Both the position numbers and the translations under genes were made by a program. The notes beneath the pieces are model-generated. The model was not told the DNA's origin and made no database searches. It saw only the letters and a list, made by a program, of their open reading frames with translations. Below are positions 1-8,776 of a stretch of 64,000 nt of DNA, piece by piece. The stretch comes from DASUPK01 sp963843085 (GTDB lineage: Bacteria > Actinomycetota > Thermoleophilia > Solirubrobacterales > 70-9), in NCBI GenBank assembly GCA_963843085.1, contig CAWJJG010000005.1, positions 94,692-158,691 on the forward strand, read 5' to 3'. Each line of letters opens with the position of its first letter. Positions within the stretch are counted from its first letter, which is position 1.

Positions 1-1905
1 GCTCGACGGATCCCCAGGGACGAATCGCTGGCGCGTGTCCACGGCGTGGGCGCACTCTTCTCGGCCGCCTACGGCAATGTGGGCAGCTCGATCTACTACG
101 CCCTCGGCGTCACCGCGGCGTTCGCCCTCGGCCTGACCCCGATCGCCTTCGTGATCGCCGGCCTGATCTTCATGTGCACCGCGGCGACCTACAGCGAGGC
201 GACGGTGATGTTCCCCGAGGCCGGCGGCTCGTCGAGCTTCGCGCGTCACGCCTTCAACGAGCTGATCAGCTTCTTCGCCGCCTGGGGCCAGATGCTCAAC
301 TACATCATCACGGTCTCGATCTCGGCGTTCTTCGTCCCGCACTACCTCGCCGTGTTCTGGGAGCCGCTCGGACAGTCGCCCGAGGACATCATCGGCGGGA
401 TCGTCTTGATCGCGCTGCTCGCCGCCCTCAACATCAAGGGCACCGAGGAGTCGACGAAGTTCAACCTGATCCTCGCGATCGCCGACCTCTGCACCCAGGT
501 CGTCCTCGTCGGGATCGGGCTCATCCTGGTCTTCAGCCCTCACATCCTGACCTCGAATGTCCATCTCGGGGTCGCGCCGAGCTGGGGTGACTTCCTGCTC
601 GGGATCGCCGTCGGGATGATCGCCTACACCGGGATCGAGACGATCTCGAACATGTCCGAGGAGGCGAAGGACGCCTCCAAGACGATCCCGAAGGGGACCG
701 GGCTCACCGTCCTCGCCGTACTCGGCCTCTACACGCTCCTGCCGCTGATCGCGCTCTCCGCGATGCCCGTTCACCAGACCGCCTCGGGAGGGTTCTCCAC
801 GGACCTCGGAACGAAGTTCGCCGACGACCCCGTCCTGGGAATCGTCGAGAACCTCGGGCTCGGCTCGGGGCTGACCAACGGGCTCCGCTATTACGTCGGC
901 GTCCTGGCGGCGGTGATCCTGATCATCGCCACGAACGCGGCCCTCATCGGCGTCTCCCGCCTCACCTTCTCGATGGGCCACTACCGACAGCTCCCCGAGC
1001 GCCTGCGCCAGATCCACCCCCGGTTTCGCACCCCGTACATCGCGATCATCGTCTTCTCGATCGTGGCCGCGATCACGCTGCTGCCGGGCGAGACGGAGCT
1101 TCTGGCGACCCTGTACTCGTTCGGGGCGATGCTCTCGTTCACGATCGCCCACGTCTCCGTGATCAAGCTGCGTCAGCGCTACCCGGAAAAGCAACGCGAT
1201 TGGAAGCCGCCCGGGAACGTGCGGATGTTCGGCTTTTACATTCCTTTGACCGCCGTGTTCGGCGGCCTCGGGACATTCACGGCCTGGATCGTCGTGATGG
1301 TGCTGAACCCGCGCACCCTGGTGATCGGCGCGATCTGGATGACGCTCGGGATCACCCTCTATCTGCTCTATCGCCGCTCGCAGGGCCTCTCGCCCTCGCA
1401 GACCCACAAGGTGGTTTTGCCGGAGCCGCTCGGCGTCGAGGAGGTCGAGTACAAGAGCGTCCTGGTCGCCTTCGAGGAGGACGAGCCGTTCTCGGAACAG
1501 ACGATGGTCACCGCGGCCAAGCTGGCGTCCAAGAAGCGTCGTGCCATCCACGTGATCTCCGTGGTGATCGTGCCCAGCCACCTTCCTCTCGATGCCTCGC
1601 TTGCGGACCAGGAGGAGGCGGCCCGCTCGAAGATCGAGCAGGCGAAGCTGATCGGCGGCCTTCGGGTCAGCGGCCATGTCCACCGCGTCCGGCCGAACCA
1701 GGCGGGCCACTCGATCGCCGAGGAGGCCCGGGAGCTGAAGGCGAGCGCGCTCGTCATGGGGCTGCGCTACCGCAACGGCGCCCCGCTCTACGGCAAGACG
1801 CTGCAGACGGTGCTCGCCGAGCGGCCATGCCGGGTGATCGTGGTCGGGGAGCCGGAGCTGGCCCGTGAAGCGGCCGGGCTCACTGCGGCCGGAGCTACTA
1901 CCTGA
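1..1905 (+). CDS. APC-family amino acid/amine permease with C-terminal universal stress domain (5' partial)
   Basis: Multi-spanning inner-membrane permease of the amino acid-polyamine-organocation family, expected to import amino acids or amines. The frame is open from the first base of the window and a GTG at 46 lies inside the conserved first membrane region (ALFSAAYGNVGSSIYYALG), so the true start lies upstream of the window. About ten to twelve hydrophobic segments fill the first 450 residues. The last 150 residues (from YKSVLVAFEEDEPFS to VIVVGEP) form a UspA-like cytoplasmic domain, a known add-on in this family. Divergence from other genes cannot be judged upstream. The glutamine-synthetase-like gene next door suggests amine or amino acid uptake; the substrate is inferred, not shown. 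Confidence 0.9.
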   Translation, partial: ARRIPRDESLARVHGVGALFSAAYGNVGSSIYYALGVTAAFALGLTPIAFVIAGLIFMCTAATYSEATVMFPEAGGSSSFARHAFNELISFFAAWGQMLNYIITVSISAFFVPHYLAVFWEPLGQSPEDIIGGIVLIALLAALNIKGTEESTKFNLILAIADLCTQVVLVGIGLILVFSPHILTSNVHLGVAPSWGDFLLGIAVGMIAYTGIETISNMSEEAKDASKTIPKGTGLTVLAVLGLYTLLPLIALSAMPVHQTASGGFSTDLGTKFADDPVLGIVENLGLGSGLTNGLRYYVGVLAAVILIIATNAALIGVSRLTFSMGHYRQLPERLRQIHPRFRTPYIAIIVFSIVAAITLLPGETELLATLYSFGAMLSFTIAHVSVIKLRQRYPEKQRDWKPPGNVRMFGFYIPLTAVFGGLGTFTAWIVVMVLNPRTLVIGAIWMTLGITLYLLYRRSQGLSPSQTHKVVLPEPLGVEEVEYKSVLVAFEEDEPFSEQTMVTAAKLASKKRRAIHVISVVIVPSHLPLDASLADQEEAARSKIEQAKLIGGLRVSGHVHRVRPNQAGHSIAEEARELKASALVMGLRYRNGAPLYGKTLQTVLAERPCRVIVVGEPELAREAAGLTAAGATT

Positions 1906-1949
1906 CGGGCTTCTCCCTCCGCTCCTGAGGCGAGCGGCCTTGGGGTCCC
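1903..1949. repeat. Degenerate REP1 repeat (second half only)
   Basis: The segment carries GGGCTTCTCCCTCCGCTCC followed by an AGCGGCC box. It matches the second half of the REP1 copies at 13488 and 16316 with a few differences. It separates two convergent genes, and the minus-strand glutamine-synthetase gene ends right at its edge, as is usual for this family here. Confidence 0.55.
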
Positions 1950-3364
1950 TAGCCGCGCTCGAACATGCGACGGCGCTCGTAGTCCGTCACGACCTTGTCG
2001 AACAGGCCCTGCTCGAGCTCGCCGTAGTTGAGGTAGTGCTTGTGCACCGACTCACCGAACGCGCTCTTCGCGAAGTCCGACTTCTCCCAGAGCGCGACCG
2101 CCTCGCGGAGCGAGGCCGGGAACGCTTCGGCCTCGCCGGCCTCGTAGGCGTTGCCCTTCAGCTCCGGGCCGGGATCGGTCTGGTTCTCGATCCCGTCCAG
2201 CCCGGCGGCGAGCAGCGCGGCGAAGGCCAGGTACGGGTTCGCGTCAGCACCCGGGATGCGGCACTCGACCCGGCGGGACTGCCCGTGGCCGACGACGCGG
2301 AAGCCGCAGGTCCGGTTGTCCCGGCCCCAGGAGACCGAGGTCGGCGCCCAGCTCTCGGCCGCATAGCGTTTGTAGGAGTTGATCGCGGGAGCGACGAACA
2401 GGGCGAGCTCGCGAATGTGGTTCCGCATGCCGCCGAGGAAGTGTCGGAAGGTGTCGGTCTCCTCGCCCTTGTCGTCCACGAAGGCGCTCTTGCCGTCCTT
2501 GGCCACCAGGCTCTGATGGATGTGGCAGGAGCTGCCGATGTCGTCCTCCGACGGCTTCGCCATGAAGCTCGCCGAGATCTCGTTGAGGAAGGCGATCTCC
2601 TTGACGCCGTTCTTGTAGATCGTGTGCCGATCGGCTGCGGTCACCACATCGGCGTAGCGGAAGTTGACTTCGTGCTGCCCGTACCAGGCCTCTCCCTTCG
2701 AGAACTCGACCGGGATCCCGGCGCCCATCATCCCCCGGCGGATCGCGCCGAGGTACTGCTCGTCCATGGTGGTGGCGAGGATGTGGTAATCGAGGATGTA
2801 GGGAATCGTCGGGGTGAGGTCCTTGTAGCCCTTCTCCCAGGCCTCCGCGTAGCTCTCCTTGTAGAGGTAGAACTCGAGCTCGGAGGCCGCGTACGGCGTG
2901 AACCCCATCTCCTGCGCCTTCTCGTAGACCGCGATCAGGACCTGCCGGGGCGAGGCGACCACCGGGCTGCCGTCGTGGTTGACCACGTCGGCGAGCACCA
3001 TCGCGGTCCGGTCGAGCCACGGGATCACCCGCAGCGTCGACATGTCGGGCATGATCCCGAAGTCCCCGTAGCCGTCCTCCCAATTGGCCATCTCGTAGCC
3101 CGGGAGCGGCTCCATGTCCATGTCGAGGGCGAGCAGGTAGTTGCAGCCCTCCACTCCGTGGCCGGTGACCTCGTCGAGGAAGTACTCGATCTCGATGCGC
3201 TTCCCGAAGAGGCGGCCCTGCATGTCGGTGAAGGCGGTGACGACGGTGTCGATCGTCCCCTCCTCGCCCGCCTTCTTCAGCTCGTCGAGCGAGAGCATCC
3301 CACGGGTGCCCCCGGGTCCACCGGGTCGGGGGCCAGCTTCCTTGCTCTTCTCCCCTGACGTCAC
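1949..3364 (-). CDS. Glutamine-synthetase-like gamma-glutamyl ligase (GlnA3/GlnA4/PuuA type)
   Basis: ATP-dependent ligase of the glutamine synthetase superfamily, cytoplasmic, 471 residues. Seen: the beta-grasp N-terminus with FTDMQGRLFGKR, the catalytic GSSCHIHQSL region, the ATP-loop NSYKRY followed by SWAP, and VECRIPGADANPYLAFAALL near the C-terminus. Actinobacteria use such paralogues to glutamylate polyamines or ethanolamine instead of ammonia. The neighbours (permease, aldehyde dehydrogenase, glutamine amidotransferase) fit that role better than central nitrogen assimilation, but this is inference. The start is uncertain: GTG at 3364 is the longest, and ATG at 3298 (MLSLDEL) gives a more typical N-terminus and leaves about 90 bp for a promoter divergent from the aldehyde dehydrogenase. 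Confidence 0.88.
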   Translation of the reverse strand: MTSGEKSKEAGPRPGGPGGTRGMLSLDELKKAGEEGTIDTVVTAFTDMQGRLFGKRIEIEYFLDEVTGHGVEGCNYLLALDMDMEPLPGYEMANWEDGYGDFGIMPDMSTLRVIPWLDRTAMVLADVVNHDGSPVVASPRQVLIAVYEKAQEMGFTPYAASELEFYLYKESYAEAWEKGYKDLTPTIPYILDYHILATTMDEQYLGAIRRGMMGAGIPVEFSKGEAWYGQHEVNFRYADVVTAADRHTIYKNGVKEIAFLNEISASFMAKPSEDDIGSSCHIHQSLVAKDGKSAFVDDKGEETDTFRHFLGGMRNHIRELALFVAPAINSYKRYAAESWAPTSVSWGRDNRTCGFRVVGHGQSRRVECRIPGADANPYLAFAALLAAGLDGIENQTDPGPELKGNAYEAGEAEAFPASLREAVALWEKSDFAKSAFGESVHKHYLNYGELEQGLFDKVVTDYERRRMFERG

Positions 3365-3388
3365 GTGCGGACCCTATATCGTCGGCGC

Positions 3389-4765
3389 ATGGCGAGCAAG
3401 GATGCGATCCAGGTGATCGAGCCGGCGACCGCGGAGGTGATGGCGGAGATCCCGCGGGCAGGGGTCGAGGAGACCGACGCCGCGATCGCGCTAGCCCGTG
3501 ACGCATTTCCGGGCTGGCGGGCGATGGCGCCGGGCGACCGCTCCGCCCTTCTCCACACGCTCACCGACGCGATCGAGCAGCGCAAGGAGGACCTCGCCCA
3601 GCTCGAGGCGCGGAACGCGGGCAAGCCGATCTCCGACGCGCGCGGCGAGATCGGGATGGTCGTCGAGACCTTTCGCTACTACGCGGGCGCGCCCGAACGG
3701 CTGACCGGCAAGACGATCCCCGTCGCGGGCGGCATCGACATGACCTTCCGCGAACCGCTCGGCGTGGTCGGCCTGATCACCCCGTGGAACTTCCCGCTGA
3801 CCATCGCCTCCTGGAAGATCGCCCCCGCCCTGGCGGCCGGCAACACGATCGTGCTGAAGCCGGCCGAGCTGACGCCGCTCACCGCCGTCGAGCTGGAGAA
3901 GATCGCGGTTGAGGCCGGCATCCCCGAGGGCGTCCTCAACGTCGTCCCCGGCAAGGGCAGCGTCGCCGGGCAGCGGATCGTCGAGCACCCCGACGTCGCC
4001 AAGGTCGCCTTCACGGGCTCAACCGAGGTCGGCCGAGGAATCGCCGAGAGCGCGGCCGCCACGATCAAGCGGGTCACGCTGGAGCTGGGAGGCAAATCGG
4101 CCAACCTCGTCTTCGGCGACGCCGATCTCGAGGCCGCGGCCGCATCGGCCCCGCTCGCGGTTTTCGGCAACGCCGGCCAGGATTGCTGCGCCCGATCGCG
4201 GATCCTGGTCGAACGCTCGGCGATGGACGACTTCATGTCCGCCTTGGAGACGGCCGTCACACAGATCAAGGTCGGCGACCCGCTCGACGAGTCGAGCCAG
4301 ATGGGCCCCGTGATCTCGGCGGACCAGCTGGAGACCGTCTCCTCCTACGTGAACGGCGACGCACCGGTCGCCTTCCGCGGAACGGCTCCCGACGGCCCCG
4401 GCTACTGGTTCCCACCGACCGTCCTCGCCCCGGTCTCGAATGATGACCGCCCAGCGCGCGAGGAGATCTTCGGTCCGGTCGCCTGCGTGATCCCGTTCGA
4501 GGGCGAGGCCGAGGCGATCCGGATCGCCAACGACACGATCTACGGCCTCTCGGGGTCCGTCTGGACGCGCGACGGCGCCAAGGCGCTGCGCGTGGCCCGA
4601 GCGGTCGATACCGGCGTGATCTCGATCAACTCCAACACCTCGGTCCGGGTCTCGACGCCGTTCGGCGGCTTCAAGCAGTCCGGGGTCGGCCGCGAGCTCG
4701 GCCCGGACGCGCTCGAGGCCTACAGCGAGGTCAAGAACGTGTATTACGCGACAGAGGAGGATTGA
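3389..4765 (+). CDS. NAD(P)-dependent aldehyde dehydrogenase
   Basis: Cytoplasmic aldehyde dehydrogenase of 458 residues that oxidises an aldehyde to its acid. Seen: the cofactor-fold TPWNFPLTI, the general base Glu in LELGGKSANLVF, the nucleophile Cys in NAGQDCCARSR, and EEIFGPVACVIPF near the C-terminus. Closest in style to gamma-aminobutyraldehyde/betaine aldehyde dehydrogenases, which suits a gamma-glutamyl-aminoaldehyde substrate in this neighbourhood. The ATG at 3389 is preferred over an in-frame upstream codon at 3365 because the protein then begins MASKDAIQVIEPATAEV like its family. It overlaps the next gene by one base (TGATG), so the two are co-translated. Confidence 0.9.
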   Translation: MASKDAIQVIEPATAEVMAEIPRAGVEETDAAIALARDAFPGWRAMAPGDRSALLHTLTDAIEQRKEDLAQLEARNAGKPISDARGEIGMVVETFRYYAGAPERLTGKTIPVAGGIDMTFREPLGVVGLITPWNFPLTIASWKIAPALAAGNTIVLKPAELTPLTAVELEKIAVEAGIPEGVLNVVPGKGSVAGQRIVEHPDVAKVAFTGSTEVGRGIAESAAATIKRVTLELGGKSANLVFGDADLEAAAASAPLAVFGNAGQDCCARSRILVERSAMDDFMSALETAVTQIKVGDPLDESSQMGPVISADQLETVSSYVNGDAPVAFRGTAPDGPGYWFPPTVLAPVSNDDRPAREEIFGPVACVIPFEGEAEAIRIANDTIYGLSGSVWTRDGAKALRVARAVDTGVISINSNTSVRVSTPFGGFKQSGVGRELGPDALEAYSEVKNVYYATEED

Positions 4766-5511
4766 TGGCTGGACGCCTCGAGGGGAAGGTGTGCGTGATC
4801 ACGGGGGCGGCGAGCGGGATCGGAGCGGAGAGCGCGCGGCTGTTCGCGGAGGAGGGAGCCCGGGTCGTCGGCGTCGACCTCGCGGAGGGTGCCGAGGGCG
4901 AGCTCGCGCTCCAGGCCGACGTCGCCGATGAGGACTCGGTCCGGGAGATGTACGCGAAGGCCGCGAGCGAGATGGGCCGCATCGACGTGCTCTTCAACAA
5001 CGCCGGGATCAACCCGACCGACGACCAGTCCGCCCTCGAGACGACGCTCGAGACCTGGCAGCGGGTCCAGGACGTGAACCTGAAGTCGGTCTTCCTCTGC
5101 TGCAAGTACGGCATCCCACATCTGCAAGAGGCCGGTGGGGGCTCCGTGATCAACACCGCCTCGTTCGTCGCCGTGATGGGCGCCGCGACCTCGCAGATCT
5201 CCTACACGGCCTCGAAGGGAGGCGTCCTCGCGCTCTCGCGCGAGCTTGGGGTCCAGTTCGGCAAGGAGGGAGTTCGCGTCAACGCTCTCTGCCCCGGGCC
5301 GGTCAACACCCCCCTGCTCCAGGAGCTGTTCGCGAAGGACCCCGAGAGGGCGGCCCGGCGGCTCGTCCACGTGCCGATGGGCCGCTTCGGGGAGGCCCGC
5401 GAGATCGCGCAGGGCGCGCTGTTCTTGGCGAGCGATGACAGCTCCTACGTGACCGCCTCGACCTTCCTGGTCGACGGCGGGCTCTCCGGCGCCTACGTCA
5501 CCCCGGAGTAG
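4765..5511 (+). CDS. Short-chain dehydrogenase/reductase (SDR)
   Basis: Classical SDR oxidoreductase, 248 residues, cytoplasmic and NAD(P)-dependent. Seen: nucleotide-binding TGAASGIG near the N-terminus, NNAG in the middle, the catalytic Tyr and Lys in SYTASKGG, and the usual ending YVTASTFLVDGGLSGAY. The ATG at 4765 overlaps the preceding stop codon and is served by a strong GAGGAGG ribosome site at 4754-4760, so it forms an operon with the aldehyde dehydrogenase. Aldehyde dehydrogenase and SDR together could act on consecutive carbonyl or alcohol intermediates; the substrate is unknown. Confidence 0.88.
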   Translation: MAGRLEGKVCVITGAASGIGAESARLFAEEGARVVGVDLAEGAEGELALQADVADEDSVREMYAKAASEMGRIDVLFNNAGINPTDDQSALETTLETWQRVQDVNLKSVFLCCKYGIPHLQEAGGGSVINTASFVAVMGAATSQISYTASKGGVLALSRELGVQFGKEGVRVNALCPGPVNTPLLQELFAKDPERAARRLVHVPMGRFGEAREIAQGALFLASDDSSYVTASTFLVDGGLSGAYVTPE

Positions 5512-5592
5512 CCACAGCCGACAGCACGCGCCTGGCGGTCGCGACCAGGGTCTTCCTCGAGACCTCGGGATGGTCGTGCGGCCTGGTGGACG

Positions 5593-6063
5593 CTAGAAGA
5601 GCGAGACGGCCGCGGCGGAGAGCTCGAAGCCATGCCCGCTGCGGCGATTGGTGCAGCGGACGCTCGAGTCCAGCACCAGACAGGTGTAGCGGCCGACCGT
5701 GCGGGTCGCTCCCGGGCCCAGCGCAGGTGAGGCCATGTTGACGACACTGTCGCCTGCGCAGACGTAGCGCCCGCCCTTCTTGCGGGTCACCTCGACGCCG
5801 AAGCCCCAGTCAACCGGGCACCACTTCGGCTTCGGCGGCGCCACCCAGGTGTGGCTCTGGATGTCGCAGCGGGCCACCCCGGGGAAGCCCGGGATCTTGC
5901 GGTGGTGCTTTCGCCGCGGCTTCTTGTCCTGCAGCATCGCGCAGGAGATATTGCCGTCGAGCGTGTGGAAGAAGCGCTGCTTGATACCCGCCGAACTGCT
6001 CGCCGGCGTCGGCAGCGCGAGAGCCGCCATGGCCACGATCGAAACCAGTACTCCCCGCCTCAC
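5593..6063 (-). CDS. Secreted hypothetical protein
   Basis: 156-residue protein with an N-terminal signal peptide (VRRGVLVSIVAMAALALPTP followed by ASSSAG). The mature part is small, has several Cys (ISCAMLQ, RCDIQSH, KWCPVDWGF, YVCAGDS, YTCLVLD, VRCTNRR), and is probably disulfide-bonded outside the cell. The C-terminal SSVRCTNRRSGHGFELS pattern is common to actinobacterial exported proteins of unknown function. GTG at 6063 was chosen because it starts just before the signal peptide. It may be co-transcribed downstream of the glutamine amidotransferase, whose stop is 10 bp away. No function can be assigned. Confidence 0.7.
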   Translation of the reverse strand: MRRGVLVSIVAMAALALPTPASSSAGIKQRFFHTLDGNISCAMLQDKKPRRKHHRKIPGFPGVARCDIQSHTWVAPPKPKWCPVDWGFGVEVTRKKGGRYVCAGDSVVNMASPALGPGATRTVGRYTCLVLDSSVRCTNRRSGHGFELSAAAVSLF

Positions 6064-6073
6064 ACTGCCGACC

Positions 6074-6799
6074 TTAGGCGCTCTCGCGGCGCCTCGCAAC
6101 AACAGAATCCAGGAAGCGCCCGCAGAGCTCGCGCCCGAGGCGGTTCCACTCACCGATCCTCCGCTCGGTCTCGGTCCGAAGCCCCTCCGGGTCGACTCCG
6201 ATCCGGACCGCATCCTCGTCGGAGCGGTAGTCGTCGATCCATGCCCCCGCGTCCGTGGCGGTCACCTCGGCGTGGAACTGGATGCCCCACGCCGCTTCGG
6301 AGACGCGGTAGGCCTCAGCGCAGAGCGGACTGCGGGCGAGGATCGCGGCGCCGTCGGGCGGCACGGATTCGTAGCTGTGCCACTGAAAGGCCTCGAAGCT
6401 CGGCGCCATCGGCCCGATGACCGGATCCGCCCTCCCCTCCTCCGTGACCTCGACCGGGTGCCAGCCGATCTCCGGCTCACTCGCCCGTCGGGCTGACCCG
6501 CCGGACGCCTCAGCGAGCACCTGGCAGCCCAGGCAGACGGCGAGCAGCGGCATCCCGTCGTCGATCATCGCCGCGAGGAAGTCCTTCTCGAACCGGAGCC
6601 ACGGATGGCGCTCATCCTGGTCAGCATGCATCGCACCGCCGAAGGTCAGGACCGCGTCGTACTCCGCGATCTCGAGCTGGGGAGCGGTACCGCGCTCCGA
6701 GAGAAGCCACTCGTGCAGCTCCACGCCCCGCTCGGCCATCTCATCCGCGAACACGCCGGGACCGGCGTCGGCCTGGTGCACGATGGCGAGCGCCCTCAT
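6074..6799 (-). CDS. Class I glutamine amidotransferase-like hydrolase (PuuD/GuaA-N type)
   Basis: 241-residue cytoplasmic protein of the class I glutaminase fold. Seen: nucleophile Cys in LLAVCLGCQVLAEA, catalytic His in WGIQFHAEV, and FQWHSYESVP. It has no fused synthase domain, so it acts alone. Family members hydrolyse gamma-glutamyl amides such as gamma-glutamyl-GABA. Next to a glutamine-synthetase-like ligase this suggests release of glutamate at the end of a gamma-glutamylated pathway (inference). ATG at 6799 fits the family N-terminus MRALAIVHQADAGPGVF; the open frame extends further upstream but there it overlaps the divergent RidA gene. Confidence 0.82.
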   Translation of the reverse strand: MRALAIVHQADAGPGVFADEMAERGVELHEWLLSERGTAPQLEIAEYDAVLTFGGAMHADQDERHPWLRFEKDFLAAMIDDGMPLLAVCLGCQVLAEASGGSARRASEPEIGWHPVEVTEEGRADPVIGPMAPSFEAFQWHSYESVPPDGAAILARSPLCAEAYRVSEAAWGIQFHAEVTATDAGAWIDDYRSDEDAVRIGVDPEGLRTETERRIGEWNRLGRELCGRFLDSVVARRRESA

Positions 6800-6847
6800 G
6801 GTGGGATACTGGCGAATCCCGCCCCCCGCCCACATCCAGGAGACCGC

Positions 6848-7258
6848 ATGGAGGCATCGGAGAGCGTAAGAAGAGTGGTCGAGACCGGCGACGCCCCGGC
6901 GCCGATCGGCCCCTATTCCCAGGCCGTGATCGCCAACGGCGTCCTCTATTGCAGCGGACAGGTTCCGCTGGATCCTGAGAGCGGGGAGCTGATCGATGGC
7001 ACCATCGCGGAGCAGGCCGCCCGCTGCCTGGAGAGCCTCGCGGCGGTCTGCCGGGCCGCGGGCACCCGCCTGCAGGACGCTGCCCGCATCGGCATCTACC
7101 TCACTGACATGGCGGAGTTCCCCAAGGTGAACGACGTCTACGCGAGCTTCTTCCACCAGCCCTTCCCCGTCCGCACAACAGTCGGGGTGGCAGCGCTCCC
7201 CAAGGGCGCCCTGGTCGAGATGGACGCCACCGTCCCACTGCCGACGGAAGCCGGCTGA
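6848..7258 (+). CDS. RidA family enamine/imine deaminase
   Basis: 136-residue protein of the RidA/YjgF/YER057c family, which hydrolyses reactive enamines and imines made by PLP enzymes. Seen: PAPIGPYSQAVIANGVLYCS, GQVPLDPESGEL, and the substrate-binding Arg in FPVRTTVGVAALPKGALVEM. ATG at 6848 follows an AGGAGA ribosome site at 6838-6843. It is immediately upstream (10 bp) of threonine dehydratase, the enzyme that makes the 2-aminocrotonate RidA removes, so the pairing is biochemically sensible and probably an operon. It is divergent from the glutamine amidotransferase with 48 bp between starts. Confidence 0.92.
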   Translation: MEASESVRRVVETGDAPAPIGPYSQAVIANGVLYCSGQVPLDPESGELIDGTIAEQAARCLESLAAVCRAAGTRLQDAARIGIYLTDMAEFPKVNDVYASFFHQPFPVRTTVGVAALPKGALVEMDATVPLPTEAG

Positions 7259-7268
7259 ACCACCCGGG

Positions 7269-8423
7269 ATGACCGGCACCGTCGCCCTCGAGGACGTCGA
7301 GCGCGCCCGCGAGGTGGTCGCTGACGTCGTCAGGCGAACGTACGTCTTCGAGTCTCGCTACCTCTCCCGGACCACCGGCGGAACGATCGCGCTGAAGGCC
7401 GAGAACCTCCAGCGCACCGGCTCCTTCAAGCTGCGCGGCGCCCTCAACAAGATCGCCGCCCTCGGCGATGGAACGAAGGGCGTCGTGGCGGCGAGCGCCG
7501 GCAACCACGGCCAGTCGGTCGCCTATGCGGCGCGAGCGCGCGGGATGGCCGCGACGATCTTTATGCCGGAGCGCGCCGCCCTCGCCAAGATCGCCGCGGC
7601 TCGGGAGTCCGGTGCGGAGATCGTGCTGCAGGGAGAGTCGATCGACGCCTCCGTCGAGGACGCTCGCGCCCACGCCGAGAGCGAGGGCCTCGCTTTCATC
7701 CACCCGTTCGACGACCCGGCGGTCATCGCCGGCCAGGGGACGATCGGCCTGGAGCTGGCCGAGGAGGTCGAGGATCTCTCGAAGGTGCTCATCCCGATCG
7801 GCGGCGGCGGGCTCGCGTCCGGGATCGCGACCGCGATCAGGGCGGCGCGGCCCGGCGTCGAGATCGTCGGGATCCGTTCTCAGTGCGTGCTCGCCGATGG
7901 CATCGCGGTGAAGCAACCTGGCGAGATCACCGCGCCCCTGCTCGAGGAGCTCCTCGACCGGGTGGTGACTGTCGGCGAGGACGCGATCGCCGACGCGATC
8001 ATGCTGCTGCTGGAGCGGACCAAGCTAGTCGTCGAGGGCGCGGGAGCAGTCGGGGTGGCTGCCCTGATCGGAGAGCAGGTTCCGCCCGCGGCGACGGGCA
8101 CGACGGTGTTGATCCTCTCGGGTGGCAACATCGACACCGGTGTCCTCGCCGACCTCGCTCGTCATCACGAGACCGGGCGCGGCAGGCGCCTGCGGATCTT
8201 CACGAAGATCCCCGACGAGCCAGGCTCGCTCGCGGCGCTGTTGACGGCCATCGGCGAAGGCGGCGGCAACCTGATCGACGTCGACCACGTGCGCGAGGGC
8301 GTCGGGCTTTCTGTCAGCGAGACCGGCGTCGAGCTCGTGATCGAGACGCGCGGCCCCGAGCACGCCGAACGCCTGCTGCAGCTGGTCAGGGAGCTCGGGT
8401 GTACACCCGACGTCCTGAGCTGA
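7269..8423 (+). CDS. ilvA: Threonine ammonia-lyase (threonine dehydratase) with ACT domain
   Basis: PLP-dependent fold-type II lyase that converts threonine to 2-oxobutanoate and ammonia, 384 residues. Seen: PLP-binding Lys54 in RTGSFKLRGALNK, GNHGQSVAYAA, the Gly-rich phosphate loop IPIGGGGLASGIATA, and a C-terminal ACT-like region beginning RIFTKIPDEPGSLAALLTAI that could bind an effector amino acid. The length and single ACT domain fit the short TdcB/IlvA actinobacterial type. It sits in an operon with RidA. Its 3' end overlaps the convergent DoxX gene by 38 bases. Confidence 0.92.
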   Translation: MTGTVALEDVERAREVVADVVRRTYVFESRYLSRTTGGTIALKAENLQRTGSFKLRGALNKIAALGDGTKGVVAASAGNHGQSVAYAARARGMAATIFMPERAALAKIAAARESGAEIVLQGESIDASVEDARAHAESEGLAFIHPFDDPAVIAGQGTIGLELAEEVEDLSKVLIPIGGGGLASGIATAIRAARPGVEIVGIRSQCVLADGIAVKQPGEITAPLLEELLDRVVTVGEDAIADAIMLLLERTKLVVEGAGAVGVAALIGEQVPPAATGTTVLILSGGNIDTGVLADLARHHETGRGRRLRIFTKIPDEPGSLAALLTAIGEGGGNLIDVDHVREGVGLSVSETGVELVIETRGPEHAERLLQLVRELGCTPDVLS

Positions 8424-8745
8424 GCAGGTAGATCATCCCGATCAGCAGGAGGGGCGCCAGCGTCAGGCTGATCGGCTCGCCCTCCTTGACGCCCGAGACG
8501 ACGACGGCGCCCGCCATGTCGCCGGCCAGCGCGAGCGCCGCAAGGCGGACGCCTCGGCCCACCAACAGCATCGCTCCGCCAACGACCTCGACCGCACCGA
8601 TCGCATAGACGAATGCGTCAGGCGAAGGGAGGCCGTAGGTTTCGAAGGAATCGACCTCCGCCCCGTGGTTGAGGAACTTCGCCAGCCCGAAGCCGATGAA
8701 GATCAGGCCGGCCGCGACTCGGACGATCAGCTGAGGGTTTCGCAT
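8386..8745 (-). CDS. DoxX-family membrane protein
   Basis: 119-residue integral membrane protein with about four hydrophobic segments (LIVRVAAGLIFIGFGLAKF, FVYAIGAVEVVGGAMLLVG, LAALALAGDMAGAVVVSG, LTLAPLLLIGMIYLL). The RVAAGLIFIGFGLAKF start is typical of DoxX/SURF4-like proteins, which are linked to redox stress and quinone chemistry in other actinobacteria. ATG at 8745 begins MRNPQL. The last 38 coding bases overlap the 3' end of threonine dehydratase on the other strand, and both frames are intact. Function is only family-level. Confidence 0.82.
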   Translation of the reverse strand: MRNPQLIVRVAAGLIFIGFGLAKFLNHGAEVDSFETYGLPSPDAFVYAIGAVEVVGGAMLLVGRGVRLAALALAGDMAGAVVVSGVKEGEPISLTLAPLLLIGMIYLLSSGRRVYTRAP

Positions 8746-8776
8746 CCGCCCCGAAGTCCCGGGCGGCCGGCGATCG

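Noticed and set aside
1865..3358. Long + strand ORF over the glutamine-synthetase gene
   Set aside because: It is the complementary shadow of a well-recognised ligase; the composition (EVALLVHR-type strings) is antisense-like.
2244..3506. 420-codon minus-strand ORF with Arg/Pro-rich product
   Set aside because: Out-of-frame shadow of the glutamine-synthetase-like gene.
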